From contig JACIYQ010000247.1 of the NCBI GenBank assembly GCA_014359855.1, positions 1 to 17,269 of the forward strand: a DNA stretch of 17,269 nucleotides, in the 5' to 3' direction. Under the pieces are notes generated by a model. The model saw nothing but the letters and a program-made list of their open reading frames with translations. It had not been told where the DNA came from and did not search any database. A program made the translations under genes and the position numbers. Shown here piece by piece: positions 8,350 through 16,553 of the stretch. Origin of the DNA: Parvibaculum sp. Its GTDB lineage: Bacteria > Pseudomonadota > Alphaproteobacteria > Parvibaculales > Parvibaculaceae. How positions within the stretch are numbered: position 1 is the first letter of the stretch; every line of letters starts with the position of its first letter.

Positions 8350-9864
8350 ATGCGCATCGCCGTCGGCGGCTTCCAGCACGAGACCAATACCTTCGCGCCC
8401 ACGAAGGCGGATTATGCCGCGTTCGAACAGGCGGATTCATGGCCCGCGCTCCAGCGGGGTGAGGGGCTTCTTTCCGCCTTCAAGGGCATGAACGTCCCCA
8501 TCGCCGGCTTCATCGATGCGGCGTCCTCCGGCAACACGCTCCTGCCGCTCGTCTGGTGTTCGGCAACGCCGTCCGCCCATGTCACCGAAGACGCCTTCGA
8601 GCGCATCATGGCGATGATGCTGGAAGACCTCGCGGCGGCGGGCAGCTTCGATGCCGTCTATCTCGATCTTCACGGCGCCATGGTCACGGAACATTTCGAC
8701 GATGGCGAGGGCGAAATCCTTGCCCGTGTCCGCGCCGCCATCGGCCCCCGTGTGCCGCTTGTCGCGAGCCTCGATCTTCACGCAAACGTCACCGCGCGGA
8801 TGGTCGGCGAGGCGGATGCGCTCGTCGCCTACCGCACCTACCCGCATGTCGACATGGCCGAGACCGGCGCGCGCGCAGCGGAGCATCTGTTCCGTCTCGT
8901 GACGTCCGGCGCGCGGCAGGCAAAGGCCATGCGCCGCCTCGACTATCTCATTCCGCTCACCGCGCAATGCACGCTGATCGAACCTGCCGCCAGCATCTAT
9001 GGCCTCGTCTCCGAAGCCGAAGGCCATGTGTCGGGTAATGGCCGCGTCAGCAGCATCTCCTTCACCACCGGTTTTCCGCCCGTCGATATTCCCGAATGCG
9101 GGCCGGTCGTCGTCGCCTATGCCGACACGGAAGCGGCGGCGGCCGAAGCGGCGCAGCGGATCGCGGATGCCGCGCGCGAAGCGGAGCCCGATTTTCGCGA
9201 GAAGCTCTGGTCGGCGCGCGATGCGGTCGCTCATGCCATCGCGCATTCGGCGCCCGGCAGGGGCCCCATCGTTCTTGCCGACACGCAGGACAATCCGGGG
9301 GCGGGCGGCAATGGCGATACGGTCGGCATTCTGTCGGAGTTGATCGCGCAGGATGCACAGAATGCCTGCCTCGCCGTTCTCTTCGATCCGGAAAGTGCCG
9401 CCCGTGCGGCAGAAGCGGGCGAGGGCGCGCGCGTCTCCCTCGCACTCGGTGCGAAGACGGGCGGCGCCCCCGGCGAGCACCCGCTCGAAGGAGAGTTCGA
9501 GGTGATGCGCATCACCGATGGCGAGTTCCTGGCGACCGGCCCCTTTTATGGCGGCTCGCGCATGTCGCTGGGGAGAACCGTCCGTCTGCGGACGGGCGGG
9601 GTGCAGATCGTCGTTGCTTCGCGCAAGGGCCAGTGCGCCGACAAGGAGATGATCCGCCACACCGGTCTCGATCCGCGCGAGCTTGGCATTCTCGTCGTCA
9701 AGAGTTCGGTTCATTTCAGGGCCGATTTCGGGCCCATGGCGAGCGAGGTTCTCGTCGTCGAAAGCCCGGGCCCGAACACGGCGGACCTCGCCAAGCTCCC
9801 CTTCACGCGGCTGCGCAAGGGCCTGCGCGTCACCCCGATGGGAGAGCCATTCGGCGTGCCCTGA
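8350..9864 (+). CDS. M81 family (MlrC-type) metallopeptidase
   Basis: A 504-residue member of peptidase family M81, named after MlrC, which cleaves linearised microcystin and tetrapeptide in Sphingomonas. Most members have no known substrate, so the substrate here is open. Conserved blocks are GGFQHETNTF (6-15), DLHGAMV (106-112), SLDLHANVT (140-148), YRTYPHVD (161-168) and the C-terminal DNPGAGGNGD (about 314-324). Asp142, His144 and His166 have the 2 and 22 residue spacing of the zinc ligands I recall for MlrC. There is no signal peptide, so the protein is cytoplasmic. The start ATG 8350 follows GAAGGAAG by about 5 nt. Length is typical for the family and it looks intact. It faces convergently towards xth, with two hairpins between them. 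A REP pair fills its upstream region. Confidence 0.9.
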   Translation: MRIAVGGFQHETNTFAPTKADYAAFEQADSWPALQRGEGLLSAFKGMNVPIAGFIDAASSGNTLLPLVWCSATPSAHVTEDAFERIMAMMLEDLAAAGSFDAVYLDLHGAMVTEHFDDGEGEILARVRAAIGPRVPLVASLDLHANVTARMVGEADALVAYRTYPHVDMAETGARAAEHLFRLVTSGARQAKAMRRLDYLIPLTAQCTLIEPAASIYGLVSEAEGHVSGNGRVSSISFTTGFPPVDIPECGPVVVAYADTEAAAAEAAQRIADAAREAEPDFREKLWSARDAVAHAIAHSAPGRGPIVLADTQDNPGAGGNGDTVGILSELIAQDAQNACLAVLFDPESAARAAEAGEGARVSLALGAKTGGAPGEHPLEGEFEVMRITDGEFLATGPFYGGSRMSLGRTVRLRTGGVQIVVASRKGQCADKEMIRHTGLDPRELGILVVKSSVHFRADFGPMASEVLVVESPGPNTADLAKLPFTRLRKGLRVTPMGEPFGVP

Positions 9865-9940
9865 AAACCGGGGGTAAATTTTTTGCTCCCCTCGCGGCGT
9901 TCCCGTCACGCCTTGTCCCCGCCTGCGCCGTCGGGGCCGC

Positions 9941-9983
9941 GTCCCCGAAACCGGGGACTATTTGTTTCCGGCCTGACCGGAAA
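9941..9983. terminator. tandem hairpins between convergent genes
   Basis: Two perfect 7-bp stem-loops lie side by side: GTCCCCG/CGGGGAC (9941-9958, 4-nt loop) and TTTCCGG/CCGGAAA (9965-9983, 5-nt loop), with TATTTG between them. They sit 77 nt after the metallopeptidase stop and 78 nt after the xth stop, where both transcripts must end. A classical long T-run is missing, so the call as a two-way terminator is moderate. The rest of the 196-bp gap shows nothing more I can name. Confidence 0.45.
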
Positions 9984-10060
9984 GTGAATTATAACAGTTC
10001 GGTGACATTTTGATGACAGCCGGGCCGCTTTATCCCCGCGCCCGGGGATAACATGGCCCG

Positions 10061-10843
10061 TCAAACGTCGAGTTCTGCCCATATCGGCACATGGTCCGAA
10101 GGCTTCTCCCGGCCCCTGACGTTGCGGTCGATATCGCTTGCCTTCAGCCGGTCGGCGGCCTGCGGGGAGAGCAGGATGTGGTCGATCCTGATGCCATTGT
10201 CCTTCTGCCACGCGCCGGCCTGATAGTCCCAGAAGGTGTAGCGATGCGCTTCGCGGTGGCAGGCGCGGAAGGCGTCCGTCAGGCCAAGATTGATCAGCTC
10301 ACGGAATTTCGCGCGCGTCTCCGGCCGGAAGAGCGCGTCGTTCGCCCAGGCTTTCGGATCGTATACATCGTCCGCCGTCGGGATGACGTTGTAATCGCCC
10401 GCGAGCACCAGCAGCTCTTCGTAAGCGAGGAGCTTGCTTGCATGGTCGATCAGCCGGTCCATCCAGTGCAGCTTGTATTCGAACTTGTCGCTGTCGACGG
10501 GATTGCCGTTCGGCAGGTAGATCGAGGCGACGCGCAGCACGGTCCTGCCCGCCGGTATCACGGCCTCGATATAGCGCGCGTGCTCGTCGGCGCCGTTTCC
10601 CGGCAGGCCGCGCGTGATGTCTTCCATCGGAGACCTGGAGAGGATCGCGACGCCGTTATAGGTTTTCTGGCCATGCGTCGCGACGTTGTAGCCGAGGTCC
10701 TCGATCTCGCCGCGCGGGAACGCCTCGTCGAGGCATTTCAGTTCCTGCAGGCAGACGACATCCGGATCGGCTTCCTTCAGCCATTCGACAAGGTTGCCAA
10801 GCCGCGCCTTGACGGAATTGACATTGAAACTGGCTATCTTCAT
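10061..10843 (-). CDS. xth: exodeoxyribonuclease III
   Basis: A 260-residue Mg-dependent AP endonuclease / 3'-5' exonuclease of the ExoIII (EEP) family, acting in base excision repair on abasic sites and blocked 3' ends. Visible catalytic positions match E. coli XthA: Asn7 in FNVNS, Glu34 in LQELK, Tyr109 in YLPNG, Asp150 and Asn152 in GDYNV, Asp221 in RIDHI, and Asp250-His251 in SDHVP. The ATG at 10843 follows GAGAGGAG closely and begins the standard MKIASFNVNSVKARL; the in-frame TTG at 10987 would add 48 unrelated residues. Length is normal. It lies on the same strand as the Fe-S carrier gene upstream, but 186 bp separates them, so a separate promoter is likely. No convincing one was found. 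Confidence 0.96.
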   Translation of the reverse strand: MKIASFNVNSVKARLGNLVEWLKEADPDVVCLQELKCLDEAFPRGEIEDLGYNVATHGQKTYNGVAILSRSPMEDITRGLPGNGADEHARYIEAVIPAGRTVLRVASIYLPNGNPVDSDKFEYKLHWMDRLIDHASKLLAYEELLVLAGDYNVIPTADDVYDPKAWANDALFRPETRAKFRELINLGLTDAFRACHREAHRYTFWDYQAGAWQKDNGIRIDHILLSPQAADRLKASDIDRNVRGREKPSDHVPIWAELDV

Positions 10844-11029
10844 GACGCTCCTCTCATCTCTTCGCGGCTGGTCGTTGCGGTCGCGGTCTCGCTCCCCCGG
10901 CAGGAATTCATCAGCATCCCCCCTACTCAAACAGAATCGCCGATATGGCGTAAGAATACGCGCAGCGGCGAGGAGGTGAAATTCCAATTGTTCCCGTGTG
11001 GATTTAAATGCGGGGGAAGGGCAGCGGCA

Positions 11030-11392
11030 TCACATGGAGAAGGACGTCCCGCAGCCGCAGGAGGCGGTGGCGTTCGGATTGTTGATCTTGAAGGCGGAGC
11101 CGATCAGATCGTCCACATAGTCGATCTCGGAGCCGGCGAGGTAGCTCACCGACACGCTGTCGATCAGCACGGTCACGCCGTTCTTTTCCAGCACCAGATC
11201 GTCGTCCGTCCGGTTGTCGTCCAGCGTGAAGCCATACTGGAAGCCGGAGCAGCCGCCGCCCTGTACGGCCACGCGCAGCACCGTGCCTTCCTCCCCAGCC
11301 TTGAGGATGGAAGCGATCTGCTTCGCCGCGCGATCGGTGAGCGTGATCGGTGCGTCTGCCGTTGCCGGTTCGAGCGTTGCGGTGTCCATCAT
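11030..11392 (-). CDS. erpA: A-type iron-sulfur carrier / insertion protein (ErpA/IscA family)
   Basis: A 120-residue HesB/IscA-family protein that receives Fe-S clusters from the assembly scaffold and hands them to apo-enzymes. The three cluster-binding cysteines are Cys48 (GGGCSGF), Cys112 and Cys114 (SCGCG), giving the diagnostic C-X63-C-X-C spacing. The C-terminus ends TSFSM. The first 15 residues are a less conserved lead-in. The start is set at the double ATG (11392); an in-frame TTG at 11404 would add four residues. The gene is alone on its strand and divergent from dgt, a neighbourhood seen in other alphaproteobacteria. No SUF or ISC scaffold genes are nearby, which fits ErpA rather than SufA, but the subfamily name is inferred. 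Confidence 0.9.
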   Translation of the reverse strand: MMDTATLEPATADAPITLTDRAAKQIASILKAGEEGTVLRVAVQGGGCSGFQYGFTLDDNRTDDDLVLEKNGVTVLIDSVSVSYLAGSEIDYVDDLIGSAFKINNPNATASCGCGTSFSM

Positions 11393-11440
11393 GTCCAATC
11401 CCAAGGCCGCCGCCGAAAAGCAAGCTTTCGGCTTTCAACC

Positions 11441-11470
11441 ATACTAGATTTGCCTTAGCAGATATGTAAG
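11441..11470 (-). promoter_or_regulatory. candidate promoter of the Fe-S carrier gene
   Basis: On the minus strand CTTACA (11465-11470) and TAGTAT (11441-11446) are 18 nt apart, each a 4 of 6 match to consensus. The implied start is near 11434, about 42 nt before the ATG. An 18-bp palindrome lies just upstream at 11480-11497. Confidence 0.4.
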
Positions 11471-11479
11471 CGCCCGGCG

Positions 11480-11497
11480 GCCGGTTTTCAAACCGGC
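11480..11497. promoter_or_regulatory. 18-bp palindrome in the divergent erpA/dgt promoter region
   Basis: GCCGGTTT and AAACCGGC form perfect 8-bp arms around TC. It lies between the divergent Fe-S carrier and dgt genes, upstream of the candidate erpA promoter and 38 bp before dgt. A two-base centre is too tight for an RNA hairpin loop, so a binding site for a dimeric regulator is the better reading. It does not match an IscR or RirA box that I can recognise. Confidence 0.35.
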
Positions 11498-11534
11498 TTT
11501 TCAGGCTAACACCATACAAATTCAAGGGTTTTTC

Positions 11535-12725
11535 GTGCCGATCGCCAATCCAGCCGCGACAGCTCCCTATGCGACAAAGGCCGGGGAGACGCGCGGCCGC
11601 CTGTTCGAGGAGGCCGAGAGCGCCACACGGACAGCCTTCCAGCGCGACAGGGACCGGATCATCCATTCCGGTGCTTTCCGCCGCCTCAAATACAAGACGC
11701 AGGTCTTCGTCTATCACGAGGGCGACAACTACCGGACCCGGCTGTCCCATTCGCTCGAGGTTTCGCAGATCGCGCGTTCCATCGCGCGCGTGCTCGGGCT
11801 TGACGAAGATCTCGCCGAAACGCTCGCCCTCGCACACGATCTCGGCCACACGCCCTTTGGCCATGCGGGCGAGACGGCGCTCGACGCCTGCATGAAAGAG
11901 TATGGCGGCTTCGATCACAATGCGCAGACGCTGCGGATCGTCACCAAGCTCGAACGCCGCTATGCTCGGTTCGACGGGCTTAACCTCACATGGGAAACGC
12001 TCGAAGGTCTGGTGAAGCACAACGGTCCGCTCATCGGACCGGGCCGCTGGCTCGAGGATTTGCCGCGCGCCATTGTCGAATATGCGGAGACGCAGGATCT
12101 CGAACTCGGCAGCTTCGCGGGGCCAGAGGCACAGGTCGCCGCGCTTGCCGACGACATCGCCTACAACAATCACGACATCGACGATGGCCTGCGCGCCGGG
12201 CTTTTCTCCATCGACGATCTCATGGCGCTGCCACTTGTCGGAGATGTCTTCCGCCGTGTCATCGACCGGTATCCGGGTCTCGAAGAGCCGCGCGTCATCC
12301 ATGAGGCCGTCCGCGAGCTCATCGGCACCATGATCTCCGATCTGCTCACGGAGACGAAGCGGCGCCTCGAAGCGGCCAAGCCTTCGTCCGCCGCCGAGGT
12401 GCGTGCGCTCGACCGGCCGGTTGCCGCCTTCACGCCGGAGATGACGGAGAACAATGCCGCGCTGAAGGCCTTTCTCTTCCAGCGCATGTACCGGCACTAC
12501 CGCGTCAACCGCTCGATGGGGAAGGCGCAGCGCATCGTTCGCGACCTCTTCGCGCTGCTTCACCATGCGCCGGACCAGCTGCCACCCGAGTGGCAGCAAG
12601 GCTGCGATGGCGCCGAAGGCTTCAAGACGGCCCGCCGGGTCTGCGATTTCATTGCGGGCATGACCGACAAGTTCGCCATCGAGGAGCATCAGCGCCTTTT
12701 CGACCTTCACGATCCCCGGGCCTGA
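11535..12725 (+). CDS. dgt: deoxyguanosinetriphosphate triphosphohydrolase-like protein
   Basis: A 396-residue HD-domain dNTP triphosphohydrolase (type 2 dGTPase-like), which cleaves dNTPs to the nucleoside and triphosphate and so helps set dNTP pools. The metal-binding HD residues are His72 (RLSHSLE), His101-Asp102 (AHDLGHTPFGH) and Asp207 in ALADDIAYNNHDIDD; the family signature FRRLKYKTQVF is at 48-58. The start is GTG at 11535, preceded by AAGGG about 7 nt upstream; no ATG offers the complete N-terminus. It is the first gene of a plus-strand block and is followed after 83 bp by argS. A short hairpin (12769-12784) lies in that gap but has no T-run, so read-through is expected. Length is typical for alphaproteobacterial members. 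Confidence 0.94.
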   Translation: MPIANPAATAPYATKAGETRGRLFEEAESATRTAFQRDRDRIIHSGAFRRLKYKTQVFVYHEGDNYRTRLSHSLEVSQIARSIARVLGLDEDLAETLALAHDLGHTPFGHAGETALDACMKEYGGFDHNAQTLRIVTKLERRYARFDGLNLTWETLEGLVKHNGPLIGPGRWLEDLPRAIVEYAETQDLELGSFAGPEAQVAALADDIAYNNHDIDDGLRAGLFSIDDLMALPLVGDVFRRVIDRYPGLEEPRVIHEAVRELIGTMISDLLTETKRRLEAAKPSSAAEVRALDRPVAAFTPEMTENNAALKAFLFQRMYRHYRVNRSMGKAQRIVRDLFALLHHAPDQLPPEWQQGCDGAEGFKTARRVCDFIAGMTDKFAIEEHQRLFDLHDPRA

Positions 12726-12808
12726 GGGACTGGAAACGTGGGGGTGCGGCGGCTAGAGTGCGCGCCGTCCGGGAAGGGTCCCGGAAAACGAGACAAGCGA
12801 CGGCGGTA

Positions 12809-14560
12809 ATGAACATTTTCCGGTATTTCGAGGGACGGGTAGAGGCGGCGCTGGAAGGCCTGGTCGAGGAGGGTGCGCTCCCGCCGGGCCTCGACTATAC
12901 GCGCGTCGCCGTCGAGCCGCCGCGAGATCCCTCTCACGGTGACCTGTCGACCAATGCCGCCATGGTGCTTGCCAAACCCGCCGGCACGAAGCCTCGCGAT
13001 CTCGCCGAAAGGCTCGCGGCGCGCCTCTCGACGGAAGAGGCGGTAACGGAAGTTTCGGTCGCTGGGCCGGGCTTCATCAATCTTCGGCTTGAACCCGCCT
13101 TCTGGCTCGCGCGCGTGCCGGACATCCTGCGCGCCGGTCCTTCCTACGGTACGAGCGATCTCGGCAAGGACCAGGCCGTCAATGTCGAATATGTCTCCGC
13201 CAATCCGACGGGGCCGATGCATGTCGGCCATGTCCGCGGAGCGGTCTTTGGCGACGCGCTCGCGAATCTTCTCGAAAAGGTCGGTTATCGCGTCTGCCGC
13301 GAATACTACATCAACGATGCGGGCGGCCAGATCGAGGTTCTGGCGCGCAGCGCCTTCCTGCGGTACCGCGAGGCGCTGGGCCACGGCATCGGCGAAATTC
13401 CGGAAGGGCTCTATCCGGGCGACTATCTGAAGTCCGTCGGCGCTGCGCTTGCGGCGACTTATGGCAAGGACCTTCTCGAAAAGGACGAACCGGAAGCGTT
13501 GCAGATCGCGCGTGAAGCTGCCGTCGAGGCCATGATGGAGCTCATCCGGGGCGATCTCGCGGTGCTGGGCATCACGCATGAAGTCTTCTTTTCCGAACTC
13601 TCGCTTCACAGGTCCGGCGCCGTCGAGCGGACGCTCAAGACGCTTGAAGACAAGGGCCTCATCTATATCGGCACGCTGGAGCCGCCGAAGGGCGAGTTGC
13701 CGGACGACTGGGAAGCGCGCCCGCAAACGCTTTTCCGTTCGACACAGTTCGGCGATGACGTGGATCGCGCGCTGAAGAAGTCCGATGGGAGCTGGACCTA
13801 TTTCGCGCCCGACATCGCCTATCATCTCGACAAGTTCGAGCGCGGCTACCGCACCATGATCGATGTCTGGGGCGCCGATCATTCGGGTTATATCAAGCGC
13901 ATGAAGGCGGCGATTGCCGGCGTGACCGGCGGCGAGGCGGAGTTCGACGTAAAGGTCTGCCAGATGGTCCGGCTGTTCCGGAACGGCGAACCTGTGCGCA
14001 TGTCGAAAAGGTCGGGCGATTTCATCACGCTGCGCGACGTGGTGGACGAGGTCGGCAAGGATGTCGTCCGCTTCATGATGCTCACGCGCAAGAACGACGC
14101 GCCGCTCGATTTCGACTTTGCGAAAGTCATGGAGCAGTCGCGCGATAATCCGGTGTTTTATGTGCAATACGCCCATGCGCGCATTCATTCCGTGTTGCGC
14201 AAGGCGGTCGAAGAGGGCGGCTACGACATTTCCGACGGCGCCCTCGCGAATGCCTCTCTCGACCGGCTCGGCGACGAAGCCGAAATGACGCTGATGCGGT
14301 TGATGGCGGCATTCCCGCGCCAGGTCGAGCAGGCGGCGCTCGCGCATGAGCCGCACCGCATCGCCTTCTATCTCTACGACCTTGCCTCTGCCTTCCATGC
14401 GCTCTGGAACAAGGGCAAGGACGAACCGTCGCTTCGTTTCATCCTGCCGGAAGACAGGGATGCTACGCTTGCAAGGCTCGCGCTGATTCGTGCCACGGCG
14501 CATGTCATCGCGTCCGGTCTGGGGGTTCTGGGGGTGGAGCCGATCGAGGAGATGCGCTGA
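12809..14560 (+). CDS. argS: arginine--tRNA ligase
   Basis: A 583-residue class Ia synthetase that charges tRNA-Arg and, as is known for the family, needs tRNA bound for amino acid activation. The N-terminal Add-1 domain covers about residues 1-95. The HIGH motif reads HVGH at 138-141 in SANPTGPMHVGHVRGAV. The KMSKS loop reads RMSKRSGDF from about 397. The C-terminal DALR anticodon-binding domain is from about 460, with YVQYAHARIHSVLR at its start. ATG 12809 gives the family N-terminus (MNIFRYF), although its Shine-Dalgarno is poor; upstream in-frame starts overlap dgt and encode unrelated residues. Its stop TGA shares one base with the next ATG (TGATG), so the SPOR gene is probably translated by coupling. 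Confidence 0.97.
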   Translation: MNIFRYFEGRVEAALEGLVEEGALPPGLDYTRVAVEPPRDPSHGDLSTNAAMVLAKPAGTKPRDLAERLAARLSTEEAVTEVSVAGPGFINLRLEPAFWLARVPDILRAGPSYGTSDLGKDQAVNVEYVSANPTGPMHVGHVRGAVFGDALANLLEKVGYRVCREYYINDAGGQIEVLARSAFLRYREALGHGIGEIPEGLYPGDYLKSVGAALAATYGKDLLEKDEPEALQIAREAAVEAMMELIRGDLAVLGITHEVFFSELSLHRSGAVERTLKTLEDKGLIYIGTLEPPKGELPDDWEARPQTLFRSTQFGDDVDRALKKSDGSWTYFAPDIAYHLDKFERGYRTMIDVWGADHSGYIKRMKAAIAGVTGGEAEFDVKVCQMVRLFRNGEPVRMSKRSGDFITLRDVVDEVGKDVVRFMMLTRKNDAPLDFDFAKVMEQSRDNPVFYVQYAHARIHSVLRKAVEEGGYDISDGALANASLDRLGDEAEMTLMRLMAAFPRQVEQAALAHEPHRIAFYLYDLASAFHALWNKGKDEPSLRFILPEDRDATLARLALIRATAHVIASGLGVLGVEPIEEMR

Positions 14561-15399
14561 TGTCGCACAGGGATGACGGCTGGGACGAGGAGCCGGAATA
14601 CGACATCGATCCCGATATCGAGGACTATGAACGCTACGAAGACGAGGAAGAAAGAACCGGTGGCAGGCGCCGGAGTCTGATGCTTCTCAGCGTCGTTGCG
14701 CTTCTTGCTGTTTTCGCGGGCGTCGTGTTTCTCGCCTACCGTCAGGGTTCGCAGCAGACGCCGAATGGCGTGCCGCCGATCCTTCGCGCGGACGGCGAAC
14801 CGGCGAAGGAATTACCCGCAAATCCGGGCGGCAAGACGTTTCCGCATCAGGATGCCGGTGTCTACAACCGCATCACCGGCGAAAATGCGGTTCAGCCGAG
14901 TGAGGGCGAGCAGTTGCTGCCGCCCGCCGAAGAGCCTCTGGCGATCGACAATTCGGCCATTCCACCACCGCAGGATCAGCAAGCGCTCGACAGGATGGCG
15001 CAGTCGCTCGAAACGAGCGGCATTGAAACCGCGCCCATCGAGACGGTGCCTTCCGCTCCGGTCGAGGAACGCGCGCCTGTCGAAGAAGTGCCTGCGGCTC
15101 AGGCCCCCGAGCCCGCCGCGCAGGAAGCGCCGCCCGCACCTTCCGCCGCACCCGGCGGTTATGTCGTCCAGCTCGCCGCCTTCCGCGATGAACCATCGGC
15201 ACGGGATGCGTTCCGCAAGCTGCAGGGAAAGTATCCGGACCTGCTTGGCTCGCTCACGAGCGATATTCAGCGCGCGGATCTCGGCGAGAAGGGCATCTAT
15301 TACCGTCTCCGCGCCGGCTACATGGACAAGGCGGCGGCAGACGGGCTTTGCGCCAGCCTTGAAACGAAGGGACAGGGGTGTCTCGTGAGGCCAAGGTGA
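14560..15399 (+). CDS. SPOR domain membrane protein
   Basis: A 279-residue bitopic inner-membrane protein. Residues 1-38 are acidic, then basic, and cytoplasmic. Residues 40-60 are one hydrophobic transmembrane helix (LMLLSVVALLAVFAGVVFL). Residues 62-198 are a Pro/Ala/Glu-rich periplasmic linker. Residues 199-279 are a SPOR domain beginning GGYVVQLAAFRDEPSARDAF. SPOR domains bind glycan strands lacking stem peptides, which are enriched at the division septum, so a role at the septal wall is likely; it resembles FtsN in layout, but direct identity with FtsN is not shown. Cys264 and Cys274 in the SPOR domain could form a disulfide. It overlaps argS by 1 nt and nagZ by 4 nt, indicating one transcript with two wall-related proteins side by side. 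Confidence 0.9.
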   Translation: MSHRDDGWDEEPEYDIDPDIEDYERYEDEEERTGGRRRSLMLLSVVALLAVFAGVVFLAYRQGSQQTPNGVPPILRADGEPAKELPANPGGKTFPHQDAGVYNRITGENAVQPSEGEQLLPPAEEPLAIDNSAIPPPQDQQALDRMAQSLETSGIETAPIETVPSAPVEERAPVEEVPAAQAPEPAAQEAPPAPSAAPGGYVVQLAAFRDEPSARDAFRKLQGKYPDLLGSLTSDIQRADLGEKGIYYRLRAGYMDKAAADGLCASLETKGQGCLVRPR

Positions 15400-16409
15400 G
15401 CGTCAGCGCGGTGATCTACGGATGCGCCGGTGCCGAACTCACTGCCGACGAGAGAAGCTTTTTCCGCGAAGCATGCCCGTGGGGCTTCATGCTTTTCGCG
15501 CGGAACATTATGTCTCCCGATCAGGTGCTGCATCTGGCGGCCGCGCTCCGCGAAGCGGCAGGACATGATGCACCGATCCTGATCGACCAGGAGGGCGGAA
15601 GAGTGCAACGCCTGCGGCCGCCGCACTGGCAGTCATGGCCGGCCGGGCGGCGCTATGGCGAACTTTACGCGCGCGATGCGGAAAAGGGTCTCCATGCGGC
15701 GCGTCTCGGCGCGCGGCTGATGGCCGCCGAACTTCGGAGCGTCGGTATCACGGTCGACTGCCTGCCCGTGCTCGATGTGCCGGTGCCGGGCGCGCATGAT
15801 GTGATCGGTGACCGCGCCTATGCAGATGCGCCGGAGCCTGTGGCGGCGCTTGGTCTTGCGGCGGCCGAGGGCCTCATGGCCGGCGGCGTGCTGCCCGTCA
15901 TCAAGCACATTCCAGGGCATGGGCGCGCAGGAGCTGACAGCCACGAAAAGCTGCCTGTCGTGAATGCCTCGCTCGACGAACTTGAGCAGACGGATTTCGT
16001 ACCTTTCCGTGCGCTCCGCTCCATGCCGCTCGCCATGACCGCTCACGTGGTCTACACGGCGCTCGATCCCGACAATCCGGCCACCACCTCGGCGACCGTC
16101 ATCCGCGACACGATCAGGGCCCGCATCGGCTTTGAGGGGCTTCTCATGTCGGACGATCTCTCCATGAAGGCGCTCCGAGGCGGGCTGGCGGAGAGGACGA
16201 GGGCCGCTCTTGCGGCGGGCTGCGATCTCGTCCTGCACTGCAATGGCGATATGGCTGAAATGGAAGCCGTTGCGGACGAGGCAGCCATGCTCGCCGGAGA
16301 GAGCCTTGTTCGCTCCGCGGCGGCGCTGGCCCGCGCTTTCCCGTCCTCGGAGCCTCTGGATACCGATTCGGCCTTCGCCGAATTCAGCCGACTTATGTCA
16401 CTCGCCTGA
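15396..16409 (+). CDS. nagZ: beta-N-acetylhexosaminidase (NagZ)
   Basis: A 337-residue glycoside hydrolase family 3 enzyme that removes N-acetylglucosamine from GlcNAc-anhydromuropeptides in the cytoplasm during peptidoglycan recycling. Product muropeptides often tune AmpR/AmpC beta-lactamase systems. Motifs are IDQEGGRVQRL (63-73), KHIPGHGRAGADSH (170-183), with the Asp-His pair acting as acid/base, and MSDDLSM (251-257), with the nucleophilic Asp. There is no signal peptide, as expected for NagZ. The start is taken as GTG 15396, which overlaps the SPOR stop as GTGA; an earlier in-frame GTG at 15378 is the alternative and would add six residues. Only the NagZ catalytic domain is present, without the extra domain of larger GH3 enzymes. 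Confidence 0.94.
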   Translation: MSVSAVIYGCAGAELTADERSFFREACPWGFMLFARNIMSPDQVLHLAAALREAAGHDAPILIDQEGGRVQRLRPPHWQSWPAGRRYGELYARDAEKGLHAARLGARLMAAELRSVGITVDCLPVLDVPVPGAHDVIGDRAYADAPEPVAALGLAAAEGLMAGGVLPVIKHIPGHGRAGADSHEKLPVVNASLDELEQTDFVPFRALRSMPLAMTAHVVYTALDPDNPATTSATVIRDTIRARIGFEGLLMSDDLSMKALRGGLAERTRAALAAGCDLVLHCNGDMAEMEAVADEAAMLAGESLVRSAAALARAFPSSEPLDTDSAFAEFSRLMSLA

Positions 16410-16553
16410 CAAGATCGCTGGGGATAAGCCGAGAAACGGGGTACCCGCGCCTTGGGTCGAGGGGTATAAAGGCTATTCGTCCCTTGCCGCCGGGCAGGAT
16501 CGGTTAAGGGGCGCGGGGAACTCAACAATTTGGACCGAATGCAGCAGGCAGTC

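Noticed and set aside
10091..11458. Plus-strand open frame of 455 codons across xth and the Fe-S carrier.
   Set aside because: It runs antisense to two clear conserved genes and across their intergenic gap, with no family resemblance.
12769..12784. Hairpin CCGGGA-AGGG-TCCCGG between dgt and argS as a terminator.
   Set aside because: It is followed by AAAAC, not a T-run, on the plus strand, and the genes are only 83 bp apart and probably cotranscribed.
16446..16480. TATAAA near 16466 as a promoter for scpA.
   Set aside because: No -35 lies at an acceptable distance; the nearest TTGGGT is only 7 nt away, and 16 nt before a poor TATTCG.
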